Source of the DNA: Candidatus Poribacteria bacterium
GTDB lineage: Bacteria > Poribacteria > WGA-4E > WGA-3G
DNA length: 48,285 bases
Assembly: GCA_022825665.1 (NCBI GenBank)
Contig: JAJDWI010000092.1
Location: 1-48,285, forward strand
Direction of reading: 5' to 3'
The notes beneath the pieces were generated by a model, which saw only the letters and a program-made list of their open reading frames with translations, did not search any database and was not told the DNA's origin. The position numbers and the translations under genes were made by a program. Below are positions 26,312 through 33,765 of the stretch, in pieces. Position 1 is the first letter of the stretch; each line of letters opens with the position of its first letter.

Positions 26312-27712
26312 ATGTCCTTGAAGCAAGCAAACTTTATCTTACCATTTATCGTTTGCATCGTGTTCGGGGTAATCCTCGGGCAATATTCAGAAACTCCACT
26401 TGCTGTTTTATGTCTACTGGCTGCTGCTGCTGGTGCCTTCGTATGTATTGGAACGGAGTTGGCACTCTATATCCTGTTAATCTGCCTACCATTTTCCTTT
26501 CGGTATATTATCCCTCAACTCCTTGAAATTCAAACCCCAACAGAGCCTTTGTTAGGTATGCTTACTGTTGTGTATTGGTTGAAGAAGATAGTTGATTACG
26601 CGCTTGGAAAACAGGGAGATAAACCGTCATTTCCATTCTTACTACCCCTCATTTGTTTTATTCTCATTACGTTCCTGTCTGCAATCAATACACCGGATCT
26701 ATTTGGCACGTTGAAAGGTGCTTTGCGATATGCTACTTACACGATGTTTAGTTTGGTAGTATATGATCTGATACAGAATCGTCAAAGTTTGAAACGACTA
26801 TTTATATCTGCTTTTCCAAGTGCTGCGATAGCAGTTATATGGACAGTTGTCGTGTTGATTTTTCATATAGATCAGTGGCAGTGGACAAGTGCATATCGGA
26901 GTTCTCCATTCACAAATTACTCGGTTTATGGCTCGTTTACAGCAATCTTCTTCTTAATTTGCTTAAGTCGTCTACTATTTGACAATCAACGTTATGACCG
27001 GGTCTTATGGATAGGTTTGTTTGTCTGTTTCGGTTTGGGTCTAATTATGTGTTTCTCACGCGGTGTTTGGGTCTCAGTTATTGTCGCTGTAGGATTTATG
27101 TTAGTCCAATTAGGTAAAGGGGTAACACAAAAAAAGGTGTTGTTTATCGGTGCAACCTGTCTCGTATTGTTGATTTGTTTAAGTCTACCGGGTGTTTATA
27201 CTTCAGTTGTGGAACGTGTATCAACATCTATAGATCTTAACTATGCATCCAACAGGGCACGACTGCTCCGTTGGGGACAAGCCATTACAATGTTCCTTGA
27301 TAATCCTATTTTGGGCAAGGGATATGGTGCTTTTGCGATGCTGTATGAAGAGGACGTCGCACTTGTCGGTAGTTATGTCGCACAATATCAGTTAGGCGCA
27401 CATAGCGAATATCTACAGGTAATGGCAGAACTTGGAATAGTTGGATTAGGAGTGTGGATATGGCTCAATTTTGCATTTCTACGATACGGTTTCCATGCAC
27501 TCAAAAGAATTGAAGATGGTTTTTTCCGATCCATTATCATCGGTATTATGGCAGCTGAAATCTCATTGATGGTGCATTTTATCGTCAATAATCTTTTGAA
27601 TGGTGATGCAATTGGAGTACCGTTCTGGTGTATTTTTGGGTTATTGCCTGCTATCGTTCAAATCGCAGACCGAGAAAGAAATATAATACATGAAAGTGAT
27701 AATACGCTATAA
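26312..27712 (+). CDS. O-antigen ligase / Wzy-type polysaccharide polymerase family protein
   Basis: 466 residues with 10-12 hydrophobic segments. The Wzy_C region is recognisable: NYSVYGSFTAIF, CFSRGVWVSVIVAV, then RLLRWGQAITMFLDNPILGKGYGAF and GAHSEYLQVMAELGIVGLGVWIWL. Family members join lipid-linked glycans to lipid A-core or polymerise O-units at the periplasmic face. No glycosyltransferase is adjacent, so ligase versus polymerase is undecided. An ATG at 26304 is out of frame with it; start 26312 has no obvious ribosome site. Confidence 0.82.
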   Translation: MSLKQANFILPFIVCIVFGVILGQYSETPLAVLCLLAAAAGAFVCIGTELALYILLICLPFSFRYIIPQLLEIQTPTEPLLGMLTVVYWLKKIVDYALGKQGDKPSFPFLLPLICFILITFLSAINTPDLFGTLKGALRYATYTMFSLVVYDLIQNRQSLKRLFISAFPSAAIAVIWTVVVLIFHIDQWQWTSAYRSSPFTNYSVYGSFTAIFFLICLSRLLFDNQRYDRVLWIGLFVCFGLGLIMCFSRGVWVSVIVAVGFMLVQLGKGVTQKKVLFIGATCLVLLICLSLPGVYTSVVERVSTSIDLNYASNRARLLRWGQAITMFLDNPILGKGYGAFAMLYEEDVALVGSYVAQYQLGAHSEYLQVMAELGIVGLGVWIWLNFAFLRYGFHALKRIEDGFFRSIIIGIMAAEISLMVHFIVNNLLNGDAIGVPFWCIFGLLPAIVQIADRERNIIHESDNTL

Positions 27713-28181
27713 TCTTATATAACGACTTGTACTATTTTTATTTTTTGACCACTGAAAACTGAAAAGGACATCAAACATATTGGATATATATTGTTATCAA
27801 ACGCAATAACACTACAAAACCAAACGACCATCAAGTATAATATAACCCAACATCCAACACACAACGGACAAAATAGAGGAACACCGATGACAATATACCC
27901 AAACACAAAAACCGAAAAAACGGCAAAAAAAAACTTGCTTTTAGTTGTTTTTTTTAATTTTCGTCAACAAAAAAAGTCTACTTAAACCCTTACTACTACA
28001 GGATCGAGAACACCTAAACAAAATTTAAAAAAAAACAACTAAAAAACAACTAAAAACAACTAAAAGTATGTTTTATGCTGTTACGCAGGTAAGAAAATGT
28101 ATTAGAAATACCGAAAACTAAATAACGTAGGTTCGATAATTAAATCCAATTACCACTGTAGGTTGGTTGAGGGCGAAGCCC
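27713..28181. other. Gene-free stretch with A/T-rich inverted and tandem repeats
   Basis: No credible gene. The segment 27939-27961 (TTTTAGTTGTTTTTTTTAAT...) is roughly the reverse complement of 28021-28043, and the heptamer ACAACTA recurs at 28035, 28046 and 28056. A GTAGGTTGG repeat fragment (28158-28180) leads into the inverted-repeat element. Confidence 0.6.
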
Positions 28182-28352
28182 ATAAGCGTCAATTTAAGGA
28201 AGAGATGCGTTTATAGTCTCACAATTCATTGTACCTCGGACATTTCGTAGGGCGAGGTCTCCTCGTCCGCATGCTCACATATAGTCCTAAAGCCCCAGCG
28301 GGGCGAAAGGTGTATCATAAGCACTAAGGTCACACACTAAATTGACGCTTAT
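28182..28352. mobile_element. 171-bp inverted-repeat element, same ends as the 11-kb element
   Basis: ATAAGCGTCAATTTA (28182-28196) and TAAATTGACGCTTAT (28338-28352) are perfect 15-bp inverted repeats with TA at each outer edge, identical to the termini at 11155-11169 and 12015-12029. Inside are a diverged inverted copy of the 25-bp GCGCAAT repeat with AATGTCCGAGG, a GTAGGGCGAGG hairpin (CGAGG-TCT-CCTCG) and a CCCCAGCGGGG palindrome. No coding capacity. Confidence 0.7.
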
Positions 28353-28353
28353 G

Positions 28354-28377
28354 GTTGGGTTGAGGAAGAAACCCAAC
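28354..28377. repeat. GTTGGGTT hairpin repeat
   Basis: GTTGGGTT (28354-28361) pairs with AACCCAAC (28370-28377), immediately outside the right end of the 171-bp element. A related GGTTGG segment lies immediately outside the left end, so the element may sit inside a second repeat. A further GTAGGAGCGATCTCCGAATCGC hairpin-type repeat follows at 28427-28448. Confidence 0.5.
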
Positions 28378-28594
28378 AGAGAATACTATATATAGTGAAC
28401 TTTGTAGATAAACGGACTTATCTTCTGTAGGAGCGATCTCCGAATCGCAATGATACTCACGGATAGCCGGGAATCGGAGTTTCCTCTTATATCTCTAAGT
28501 GTCACATTAATTCTAAAGTCCACCATAATTAATTTTATATTTCATCATAGTAGCTCAAATTCTATGTCATTTATACACAATGAAGAGGAATTGT

Positions 28595-29953
28595 ATGAAC
28601 ATCATTCACATTATATCAGATACATTCAGACGAGATAATTTAGAAATATTTGGCGGAAAAGGCTATAGTCCTGCACTTAATGCTTTTGCTGAGAAATGCG
28701 TTGTTTTTAACAAAGCCTATGTCTGTAGTTTTCCTACAGTGCCTATTCGCGGTGATCTGGTGACAGGTGAGGTAGGTATATGTCGTCGGGGTTGGGAACC
28801 GCTAAAAGGAAACGTACCTGTCATTGCAAATGCACTAACAAAAGCCGGTGTTATTAGCATGATGATTGCTGATACACCTCACCATCTCAACAACGGATTT
28901 CTGTATAACAGAGGTTTTACAGGCTGGAAATGGATTCGTGGACAGGAAACCGATATATTAGAAACACAACCTTATGACTATGATTCTGATATAACATCAC
29001 GGTATCGTGAACACACGCGACCTCACCCAAACAAGTTGCCACCGGGGCTCGCTAACCATCTCAGAAATGCAGACTTCAGAAGGAATGAGGGGGATACCTT
29101 CGTAGCACAAACTATGCAAACTGCCTGCGACTGGTTGGAACGGAATTATAAACACGAAAACTTCTATCTTATGGTAGATACCTTTGACCCACATGAACCG
29201 TGGGATGTACCGGACTGGTATATTAGACGATTTGATTCTGAGGATTACGATGGTCCTGAACCAATATACCCGACATACGGTCCAAACAAAATGGATGAAC
29301 GCACAACACAAAGACTCAATGCATTATATCGTGCTGAAGCGAGTCTGGTGGATAATTGGATTGGACATTTGTTGAACAAAATTGACTATATGGGGTTGAT
29401 GGATAGTACAATGATTATCTTCATGGCAGATCACGGTTTCCTGTTGGGTGAACACGGACTAATCGCAAAAAATCTCAGTATGTATGAGGAAGTAGTGCAT
29501 ATACCACTCCTTGTGTACCATCCTGATGCAACACCGCGTCAGACTGATGCGCTCGCAAGTATTATTGACTTACCGGCAACTGTTGTTGACTATTTTGGTG
29601 CAGAGCGCGGAAATCAGGTTGAAGGTCATAGTCTATTACCGATAATCATGGGTGATACAGATAAAGGAAGAGATTATGCCATTACACACGGCGCGTGGGG
29701 TGGTGGATGGAGTCCTGACGGAGGTAGTCCTCACGGGAGTGTTACGGATGGCACTTGGTCATTACTATTAGAAAATCAAGGTGCTCCGAAAAGCTTATTC
29801 CATCTACCATCGGATCCGGACCAGATGAAGAATCGGTTCGAGACAGATACCGATGAGGCACGTCGTCTATATCAAGCATTTTTGGAGTTTTTGGGACAAC
29901 ACGGTGGTCCAGATGCAATGGTTGAACAATTTCAAAGTCGGTGGACTCGTTGA
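28595..29953 (+). CDS. Sulfatase-fold (alkaline phosphatase superfamily) hydrolase with Thr at the nucleophile position
   Basis: 452 residues from ATG 28595 (AGAGGAA upstream); an in-frame ATG at 28580 adds five residues. Metal site ISDTFRRDNL with Asp9, and late MADHGFLLGEHGLIAK with Asp, His and Lys, fit sulfatases. The signature normally C/S-x-P-x-R-x4-T-G reads TVPIRGDLVTG, placing Thr48 where a formylglycine precursor should be. It therefore cannot be a standard formylglycine sulfatase; a phosphodiesterase-type Thr nucleophile or a non-catalytic role are options. No signal peptide. The aquaporin gene follows after 16 bases. Confidence 0.85.
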   Translation: MNIIHIISDTFRRDNLEIFGGKGYSPALNAFAEKCVVFNKAYVCSFPTVPIRGDLVTGEVGICRRGWEPLKGNVPVIANALTKAGVISMMIADTPHHLNNGFLYNRGFTGWKWIRGQETDILETQPYDYDSDITSRYREHTRPHPNKLPPGLANHLRNADFRRNEGDTFVAQTMQTACDWLERNYKHENFYLMVDTFDPHEPWDVPDWYIRRFDSEDYDGPEPIYPTYGPNKMDERTTQRLNALYRAEASLVDNWIGHLLNKIDYMGLMDSTMIIFMADHGFLLGEHGLIAKNLSMYEEVVHIPLLVYHPDATPRQTDALASIIDLPATVVDYFGAERGNQVEGHSLLPIIMGDTDKGRDYAITHGAWGGGWSPDGGSPHGSVTDGTWSLLLENQGAPKSLFHLPSDPDQMKNRFETDTDEARRLYQAFLEFLGQHGGPDAMVEQFQSRWTR

Positions 29954-29969
29954 GTTAAATATTGGCTAT

Positions 29970-30644
29970 ATGAATTTACGGAATTTAGTTGCAGAGTTTA
30001 TCGGTACATTTACCCTTATCTTTATTGGTGCAGGTGCGTTGGCAATAAATGTTGGCGGTCTTTTAGAGGTTGCACTTGCCCACGGCTTTGTAGTGGTTGG
30101 TTTTATTTATGCTTATGGACATATTTCCGGTTCGCATATCAATCCTGCTGTAACACTTGGACTTTTGGTTGCTCAAGAAATCCAATTGACTGCTGCCATC
30201 GGTTATTGGCTTGTTCAGTTCGCAGGAGGAATTGCCGGTGCGTTCCTACTCAAAGTAATCCTACCGATGGAAACTGATCTTGGTGTGACGGTTTTAACAA
30301 CCGTGGAAACAGGTGGGGCATTTACAGTTACACCAATAATGGGTATGTTTGTTGAAATTATACTTACATTCTTACTTGTCAATATGATTTTCAATACTGC
30401 AGTCAGTGGCAAAGCGGGGAACTTTGCAGGATTAGCAATTGGATTAACTCTAATATTTCTAATCCTAATGGGTGGACCATTGACACGTGCGTCTCTCAAT
30501 CCAGCACGGACGTTAGGACCTGCAGTCGCATCGGGGAATTATTCTGATTTATGGCTCTATATTGTCGGTCCGTGTGGTGGTGGTGTGCTTGCTGCACTTG
30601 TTTATATCGGTGTATTTAAAGATAATAGTTCTGGAACTGAGTAG
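29970..30644 (+). CDS. MIP-family channel (aquaporin type)
   Basis: 224 residues, six hydrophobic helices with both half-helix motifs: SGSHINPAVTLG near residue 55 and RASLNPARTLGPAV near residue 175. The residue after the second NPAR is Thr, not the Asp typical of glycerol facilitators, favouring a water-type aquaporin. The ATG at 29970 begins a normal MIP N-terminus (MNLRNLVAEFIGTF); an extension upstream overlaps the sulfatase-like gene and is not family-like. Confidence 0.92.
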   Translation: MNLRNLVAEFIGTFTLIFIGAGALAINVGGLLEVALAHGFVVVGFIYAYGHISGSHINPAVTLGLLVAQEIQLTAAIGYWLVQFAGGIAGAFLLKVILPMETDLGVTVLTTVETGGAFTVTPIMGMFVEIILTFLLVNMIFNTAVSGKAGNFAGLAIGLTLIFLILMGGPLTRASLNPARTLGPAVASGNYSDLWLYIVGPCGGGVLAALVYIGVFKDNSSGTE

Positions 30645-30666
30645 AAAGATATTTATACAAAAAAAC

Positions 30667-30692
30667 AGGCTGGTGCTTTATGGCACGAGCCT
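30667..30692. terminator. Probable bidirectional terminator between aquaporin and hsp20 genes
   Basis: AGGCTGGTGC (30667-30676) pairs with GCACGAGCCT (30683-30692) with one mismatch, preceded by an A-run and followed by TTTATG, between two convergent genes. Confidence 0.65.
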
Positions 30693-30737
30693 TTATGTTG
30701 TCCTATTGTATTCATTATACGGTTTGTGACAGCAGTA

Positions 30738-31358
30738 TTATGATTCAACGTTGATCGGGATTTCTGTAGGTTTAGCATCCTCAGATTTAGGAATCACAAT
30801 TGACAACACACCATCCTTAAATTCTGCTTTTATACCATCAGCATTAGCATGCGGTGGTAATGGAAGCATGCGTCTGAACTTTCCGTATCTAAGTTCTGAT
30901 CTACGAAACTTATGATTTTCATCAGTTTGTTTCCGTTCTTTTTCACCTTTTACTTTCAAAAGCCTATCGGTTACAGAGATATTGATACTGTCTTGGGATA
31001 CTCCAGGTAGTTCAAACAATACCTCAAACTTATCTTCCAGAACAGTCAACTCAATAGGTGGATTCCAAACCGATTTCCCTTTTCCTCCTCTTCCCCTTCG
31101 GGAATCAAATCTTCTATTGAAAAATGGATGACGGGATCTAAATCCTGCTTGTGCCGGTCGTTGTCGATTTCTCCTCCGTCTTGGGGAATGATCATTGTCC
31201 GATCCTCTTTCAAATGGACGGTTCCGTCTATTTCCTCTTGCTTGTGCGCGTGGTCCTTGTCTCCTGCCTTCAGTAGGTCTGTTAGGTCTTCTTCCTCTAC
31301 CTTCTCGCGGACGATGCCCTCTTGGACCTCTGGGACCTTGTTGCGGTGAATTTCTCAT
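30738..31358 (-). CDS. Small heat-shock protein (Hsp20) with long Arg/Gly/Pro-rich N-terminus
   Basis: 206 residues. Residues 1-95 contain 30 arginines plus many Gly, Pro, Gln and Asn, including RGPRGHRPREGRGRRPNRP-type stretches and an RRRRNRQR block, and look disordered and nucleic-acid-binding. Residues ~98-206 are a normal alpha-crystallin domain (ELTVLEDKFEVLFELPGVSQDSINISV, GEKERKQ, FRRMLPLPPHA, KAEFKDGVLSIVIPK). Hsp20 proteins hold unfolding clients; this tail suggests RNA or DNA partners, which is inference. AAGGAGAATTG precedes the start. Third gene of the hsp20 cluster, behind a terminator. Confidence 0.9.
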   Translation of the reverse strand: MRNSPQQGPRGPRGHRPREGRGRRPNRPTEGRRQGPRAQARGNRRNRPFERGSDNDHSPRRRRNRQRPAQAGFRSRHPFFNRRFDSRRGRGGKGKSVWNPPIELTVLEDKFEVLFELPGVSQDSINISVTDRLLKVKGEKERKQTDENHKFRRSELRYGKFRRMLPLPPHANADGIKAEFKDGVLSIVIPKSEDAKPTEIPINVES

Positions 31359-31449
31359 TTCAATTCTCCTTGTTATTTATAAATAATTGTTTTATTCTTC
31401 GCTTCTTTAGACAACTATCCTAATGAAATGTTCGTGATTAGGATTAAAA

Positions 31450-31492
31450 CAACAATGGGGTTGGCACAATTGACATGCCAACCCCATTGTTG
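31450..31492 (-). terminator. Strong terminator after the middle hsp20 gene
   Basis: AACAATGGGGTTGGCA (31451-31466) and TGCCAACCCCATTGTT (31476-31491) form a perfect 16-bp stem (17 with the flanking C-G) and a 9-base loop; on the minus strand it is followed by GTTTTAAT. It should separate the Arg-rich hsp20 gene from the two upstream ones. A second small hairpin (ATCCTAAT/ATTAGGAT, 31417-31444) follows. Confidence 0.85.
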
Positions 31493-31504
31493 AATATATA
31501 ATGT

Positions 31505-31960
31505 TTAGTTTTCCTGTGTCCCACTTACTTCTGCCTGAACGGTGATTGGTATCTCTTTCGGTTTTACCTCTTCAGCTTTTGGGATAGACAGGGATAAAAC
31601 ACCATCGGTGAATTCGGCTTTGATGCTGTCTGTATCAACTTTCGGAGGAAGCGAAAACCTACGCTCGAAACTACCATAACGTCTTTCTACCCGTTTGTAG
31701 TTATTAGAATCGTCAACATTTTCCTGACGTTTTTCACCTTTGATTGTTAAATAGTCATCTTTGACAGAAATGTGGACATCTTCCGATGGTATACCGGGCA
31801 GTTCTGCACGCACCTCATAACTGTTATCCGTTTCAGAAATATCTGTTGAGGGTGTCCATGTATAGTTCTCCCTCACAGGAACTGTCTGTCGTCCAGCAAA
31901 TGGAACATTGAAAAACCTAAACGGGTTTACTACGGGTCTACGTAAAGTCAAATAAGTCAT
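31505..31960 (-). CDS. Small heat-shock protein (Hsp20/alpha-crystallin)
   Basis: 151 residues, normal Hsp20 size. Starts MTYLTLRRPVVNPF, then an alpha-crystallin domain: WTPSTDISETDNSYEVRAELPGI, DVHISVKDDYLTIKGEKR, ERRYGSFERRFSLPP, IKAEFTDGVLSLSIPKAEE. The C-terminal IPITVQ matches the I-x-I tail used in oligomer assembly. GAAGGAGAAG lies before the ATG. Probably cotranscribed with the upstream hsp20 gene at 32076 and ended by the strong terminator just downstream. Confidence 0.95.
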   Translation of the reverse strand: MTYLTLRRPVVNPFRFFNVPFAGRQTVPVRENYTWTPSTDISETDNSYEVRAELPGIPSEDVHISVKDDYLTIKGEKRQENVDDSNNYKRVERRYGSFERRFSLPPKVDTDSIKAEFTDGVLSLSIPKAEEVKPKEIPITVQAEVSGTQEN

Positions 31961-32009
31961 TTTTCTTCTCCTTCTATGATTGTTATACTTTTCAGATAAA
32001 TTGTGTGAT

Positions 32010-32069
32010 TTACAGCATTATTCTGGGTTTCAAGCGCGCTTACAAAGCGCGCCTGCTGTGTGTAAGTCC
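32010..32069. repeat. Degenerate copy of the 12.8-kb element's right half
   Basis: AGCATTATTCTGGGTTTCAAGCG (32013-32035) parallels 12826-12848, and the segment ends in GTGTAAGTCC like the element end TGCGTAAGTCC. A GC-rich hairpin GCGCGCTT/AAGCGCGC (32034-32052) lies in between. The left end is not recognisable. Confidence 0.5.
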
Positions 32070-32075
32070 ATCGTG

Positions 32076-32525
32076 TTAAGAGTTTACCGAGATTTGAATT
32101 TCTTTCGGTTTTGCTTCTTCAGCTTTTGGGATTATTAGGCTTAAAATACCATCCTTAAATCCTGCTTTGATGTCAGAGGTATTCACAAGACGTGGTAACG
32201 TGAAACTTCTTTGGAAAGTACCATATCGTCTTTCTACACGATGAAAGTTTTTGTCCTCAGTTTTCTCTTCAACATGTTTTTCACCTTTGATAGTCAGTAA
32301 GTTATCGGTTACTGATATGTTGACATCGCTTTCTGAAACACCAGGAAGTTCTGCTTGGATTTCATAACTATTTTCCGTTTCGGCAATGTCAACCGTTGGT
32401 GTCCAAGAAGTAGTTTCAGTATTCACATCACTGTCTTGAGAGGAAAGAAGATCACCGAAAAGCCTTCCCATCTCATTATGAAGGTTGAAAAGATTTCCTA
32501 TTGGTTTGCGTGTTAAATATGTCAT
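32076..32525 (-). CDS. Small heat-shock protein (Hsp20/alpha-crystallin)
   Basis: 149 residues. N-terminal arm MTYLTRKPIGNLFNLHNEMGRLFGDLL, then WTPTVDIAETENSYEIQAELPGVSESDVNISV, LLTIKGEKH, ERRYGTFQRSFTLP, IKAGFKDGVLSL-like IKAGFKDGILSLIIPKAEE, and the I-x-I tail IQISV. Closely related to the gene at 31505, indicating duplication. AAAGGAGAAG precedes the ATG. First gene of the cluster, directly downstream of two sigma-54-type promoter matches. Confidence 0.95.
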   Translation of the reverse strand: MTYLTRKPIGNLFNLHNEMGRLFGDLLSSQDSDVNTETTSWTPTVDIAETENSYEIQAELPGVSESDVNISVTDNLLTIKGEKHVEEKTEDKNFHRVERRYGTFQRSFTLPRLVNTSDIKAGFKDGILSLIIPKAEEAKPKEIQISVNS

Positions 32526-32570
32526 TGTTCTTCTCCTTTTATCAGATGTTTGATGTATACTATAAGAAAA

Positions 32571-32585
32571 GCAATTTCCGTGCCA
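32571..32585 (-). promoter_or_regulatory. Sigma-54 (-24/-12) promoter match upstream of hsp20
   Basis: Minus strand TGGCACGGAAATTGC (32585 down to 32571): GG and GC separated by exactly 10 bases and nearly all consensus positions (TGGCACG-N4-TTGC) present. The expected start near 32560 gives a ~35-base leader to the hsp20 ATG at 32525. Confidence 0.75.
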
Positions 32586-32631
32586 AATATCATTAAACTA
32601 CGATTATGTTTTCTAACTGAAAATAATATAA

Positions 32632-32646
32632 GCAATTTATATGCCA
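32632..32646 (-). promoter_or_regulatory. Second sigma-54 promoter match, 61 bp upstream
   Basis: Minus strand TGGCATATAAATTGC (32646 down to 32632), again GG-N10-GC, same strand and orientation as the first. Two such matches in tandem make chance less likely. Confidence 0.6.
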
Positions 32647-32923
32647 AAACATGTTAAGACATGAATGATGTGTAAATATGCTTAGTTGGGGGCTGTGTTC
32701 GGACCGCAACTAACTGAAATGGCTATTAAAAACGCACATAAAAAATGTATATCCAATAGCTATTTAGAGCGACTTATAATGATAATTTGAAGGGAATAAT
32801 GGAGAAAACCTATCTGCTACAATGACAATACCGTGTCATTATGAAACGGTGTATATGTCAAATAGACATTATCAGAATTTTGTAAATAACGGGGTTAGAG
32901 AAAATGATTAAAGTAAGGTGGGA
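32647..32923. other. Gene-free upstream region of hsp20, possible activator-binding region
   Basis: No gene. An imperfect inverted repeat AAATGGCTATT (32717-32727) / AATAGCTATTT (32755-32765) lies 70-180 bases upstream of the sigma-54 matches, the distance at which sigma-54 enhancer sites usually occur; whether it is one is unknown. The rest shows nothing recognisable. Confidence 0.35.
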
Positions 32924-33571
32924 TTAGTTGTTTTGAGTGGTAAGTCGGGCGCGTATACCGGCAGCAATAGTTTGTAGTGCGATATGATTTTCATTAAGAT
33001 AAGGTATAATCATGTCAGCATATTGCTTACAAGGTTCAGTGTAGATAGGATAGTTTGGTAGGACATCACGTCTGTACCACTTGATTGCGGCTTCCAGATT
33101 CGCACTACGTGTGCCGACATCACGTTGCATGCGTCTAAGCACTCGTTCATGTGCGTCTACTTCTAAAAAAAGTTTGATATCAATTAAGTCTCGGAGTTGT
33201 TCGTTCCAATAGATTAAGTGTCCTTCTACAATTACCACACAACTTGGTTGTGTAACTTTCTTTTTATCACCCCGACTTGCTGCTCGTGTTCCGGGTGCTG
33301 GTGTCTCAATTGGACTATTTGAACGTAGTTTCTCAACATCTGCTATAAGTACATCCCATTGTACTGCATCGGGGTGATTGGCTGTTACTACCTTTTCCCG
33401 TTCTTCAGGTGTGAATTCTGACCAATCTCGAAAATATAAGTCTTGATTTAATATAATAGGAGTGTGTTCAAAGAGTTTCTCTGCAAGTGCTGCAGCGAAT
33501 GTTGTTTTGCCAGATGCTGAACCACCCATAATTCCAACGATAATTGGTGTCAGTTTGTCGTTTTTTGTCAT
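32924..33571 (-). CDS. udk: Uridine kinase family protein
   Basis: 215 residues, usual size. Walker A GIMGGSASGKTTFAAALAE near residue 12, NQDLYFRDW, NHPDAVQWDVL and VVIVEGHLIYWNEQLRDLIDIKLFLEVDAHERVLRRMQRD are as in uridine/cytidine kinases (pyrimidine salvage). Phosphoribulokinase-like relatives share this core, so the exact substrate rests on family resemblance. Divergent from the small ORF/AAA pair. Confidence 0.85.
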   Translation of the reverse strand: MTKNDKLTPIIVGIMGGSASGKTTFAAALAEKLFEHTPIILNQDLYFRDWSEFTPEEREKVVTANHPDAVQWDVLIADVEKLRSNSPIETPAPGTRAASRGDKKKVTQPSCVVIVEGHLIYWNEQLRDLIDIKLFLEVDAHERVLRRMQRDVGTRSANLEAAIKWYRRDVLPNYPIYTEPCKQYADMIIPYLNENHIALQTIAAGIRARLTTQNN

Positions 33572-33674
33572 AATTTATGTCATATACGATATATTGGGAG
33601 TTTATTTGACAGCAATAGAATAGCATATATTGATGTAATTGTCAATATAGAATCATTTGACTTAGGAGGAAATT

Positions 33675-33764
33675 ATGTGTTATTCTATAATAATATGTAT
33701 GTCTGATTTCATGCAGTGTGAAACGGAAAATTCCTTTACACATATAGATATTTTGGAGAAATAA
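33675..33764 (+). CDS. 29-residue small ORF coupled to the AAA gene
   Basis: ATG at 33675 follows a near-perfect Shine-Dalgarno AGGAGGA (33664-33670) at good spacing, stronger than most in this window. The frame encodes MCYSIIICMSDFMQC and 14 further residues (three Cys; a hydrophobic stretch near the start) and stops TAA at 33762-33764, one base before the ATG of the AAA gene. The AAA gene's own GGAGAAA lies inside this ORF, so translation is probably coupled. It could be a leader peptide or a real microprotein. No homologue recognised. A TTGACA at 33606-33611 is a possible -35. Confidence 0.5.
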   Translation: MCYSIIICMSDFMQCETENSFTHIDILEK

Positions 33765-33765
33765 G

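Noticed and set aside
27939-28069. CRISPR-like array from the ACAACTA copies
   Set aside because: Repeat unit is only 7-10 bases with 3-4 base spacers and no cas gene is in the window.
28450-28638. 62-codon frame overlapping the sulfatase-like gene start
   Set aside because: Overlaps a well-supported gene in another frame and has no ribosome site.
29853-29969. Longer N-terminus for the aquaporin
   Set aside because: Lies within the sulfatase-like gene and does not resemble MIP proteins; the ATG at 29970 starts the conserved first helix.
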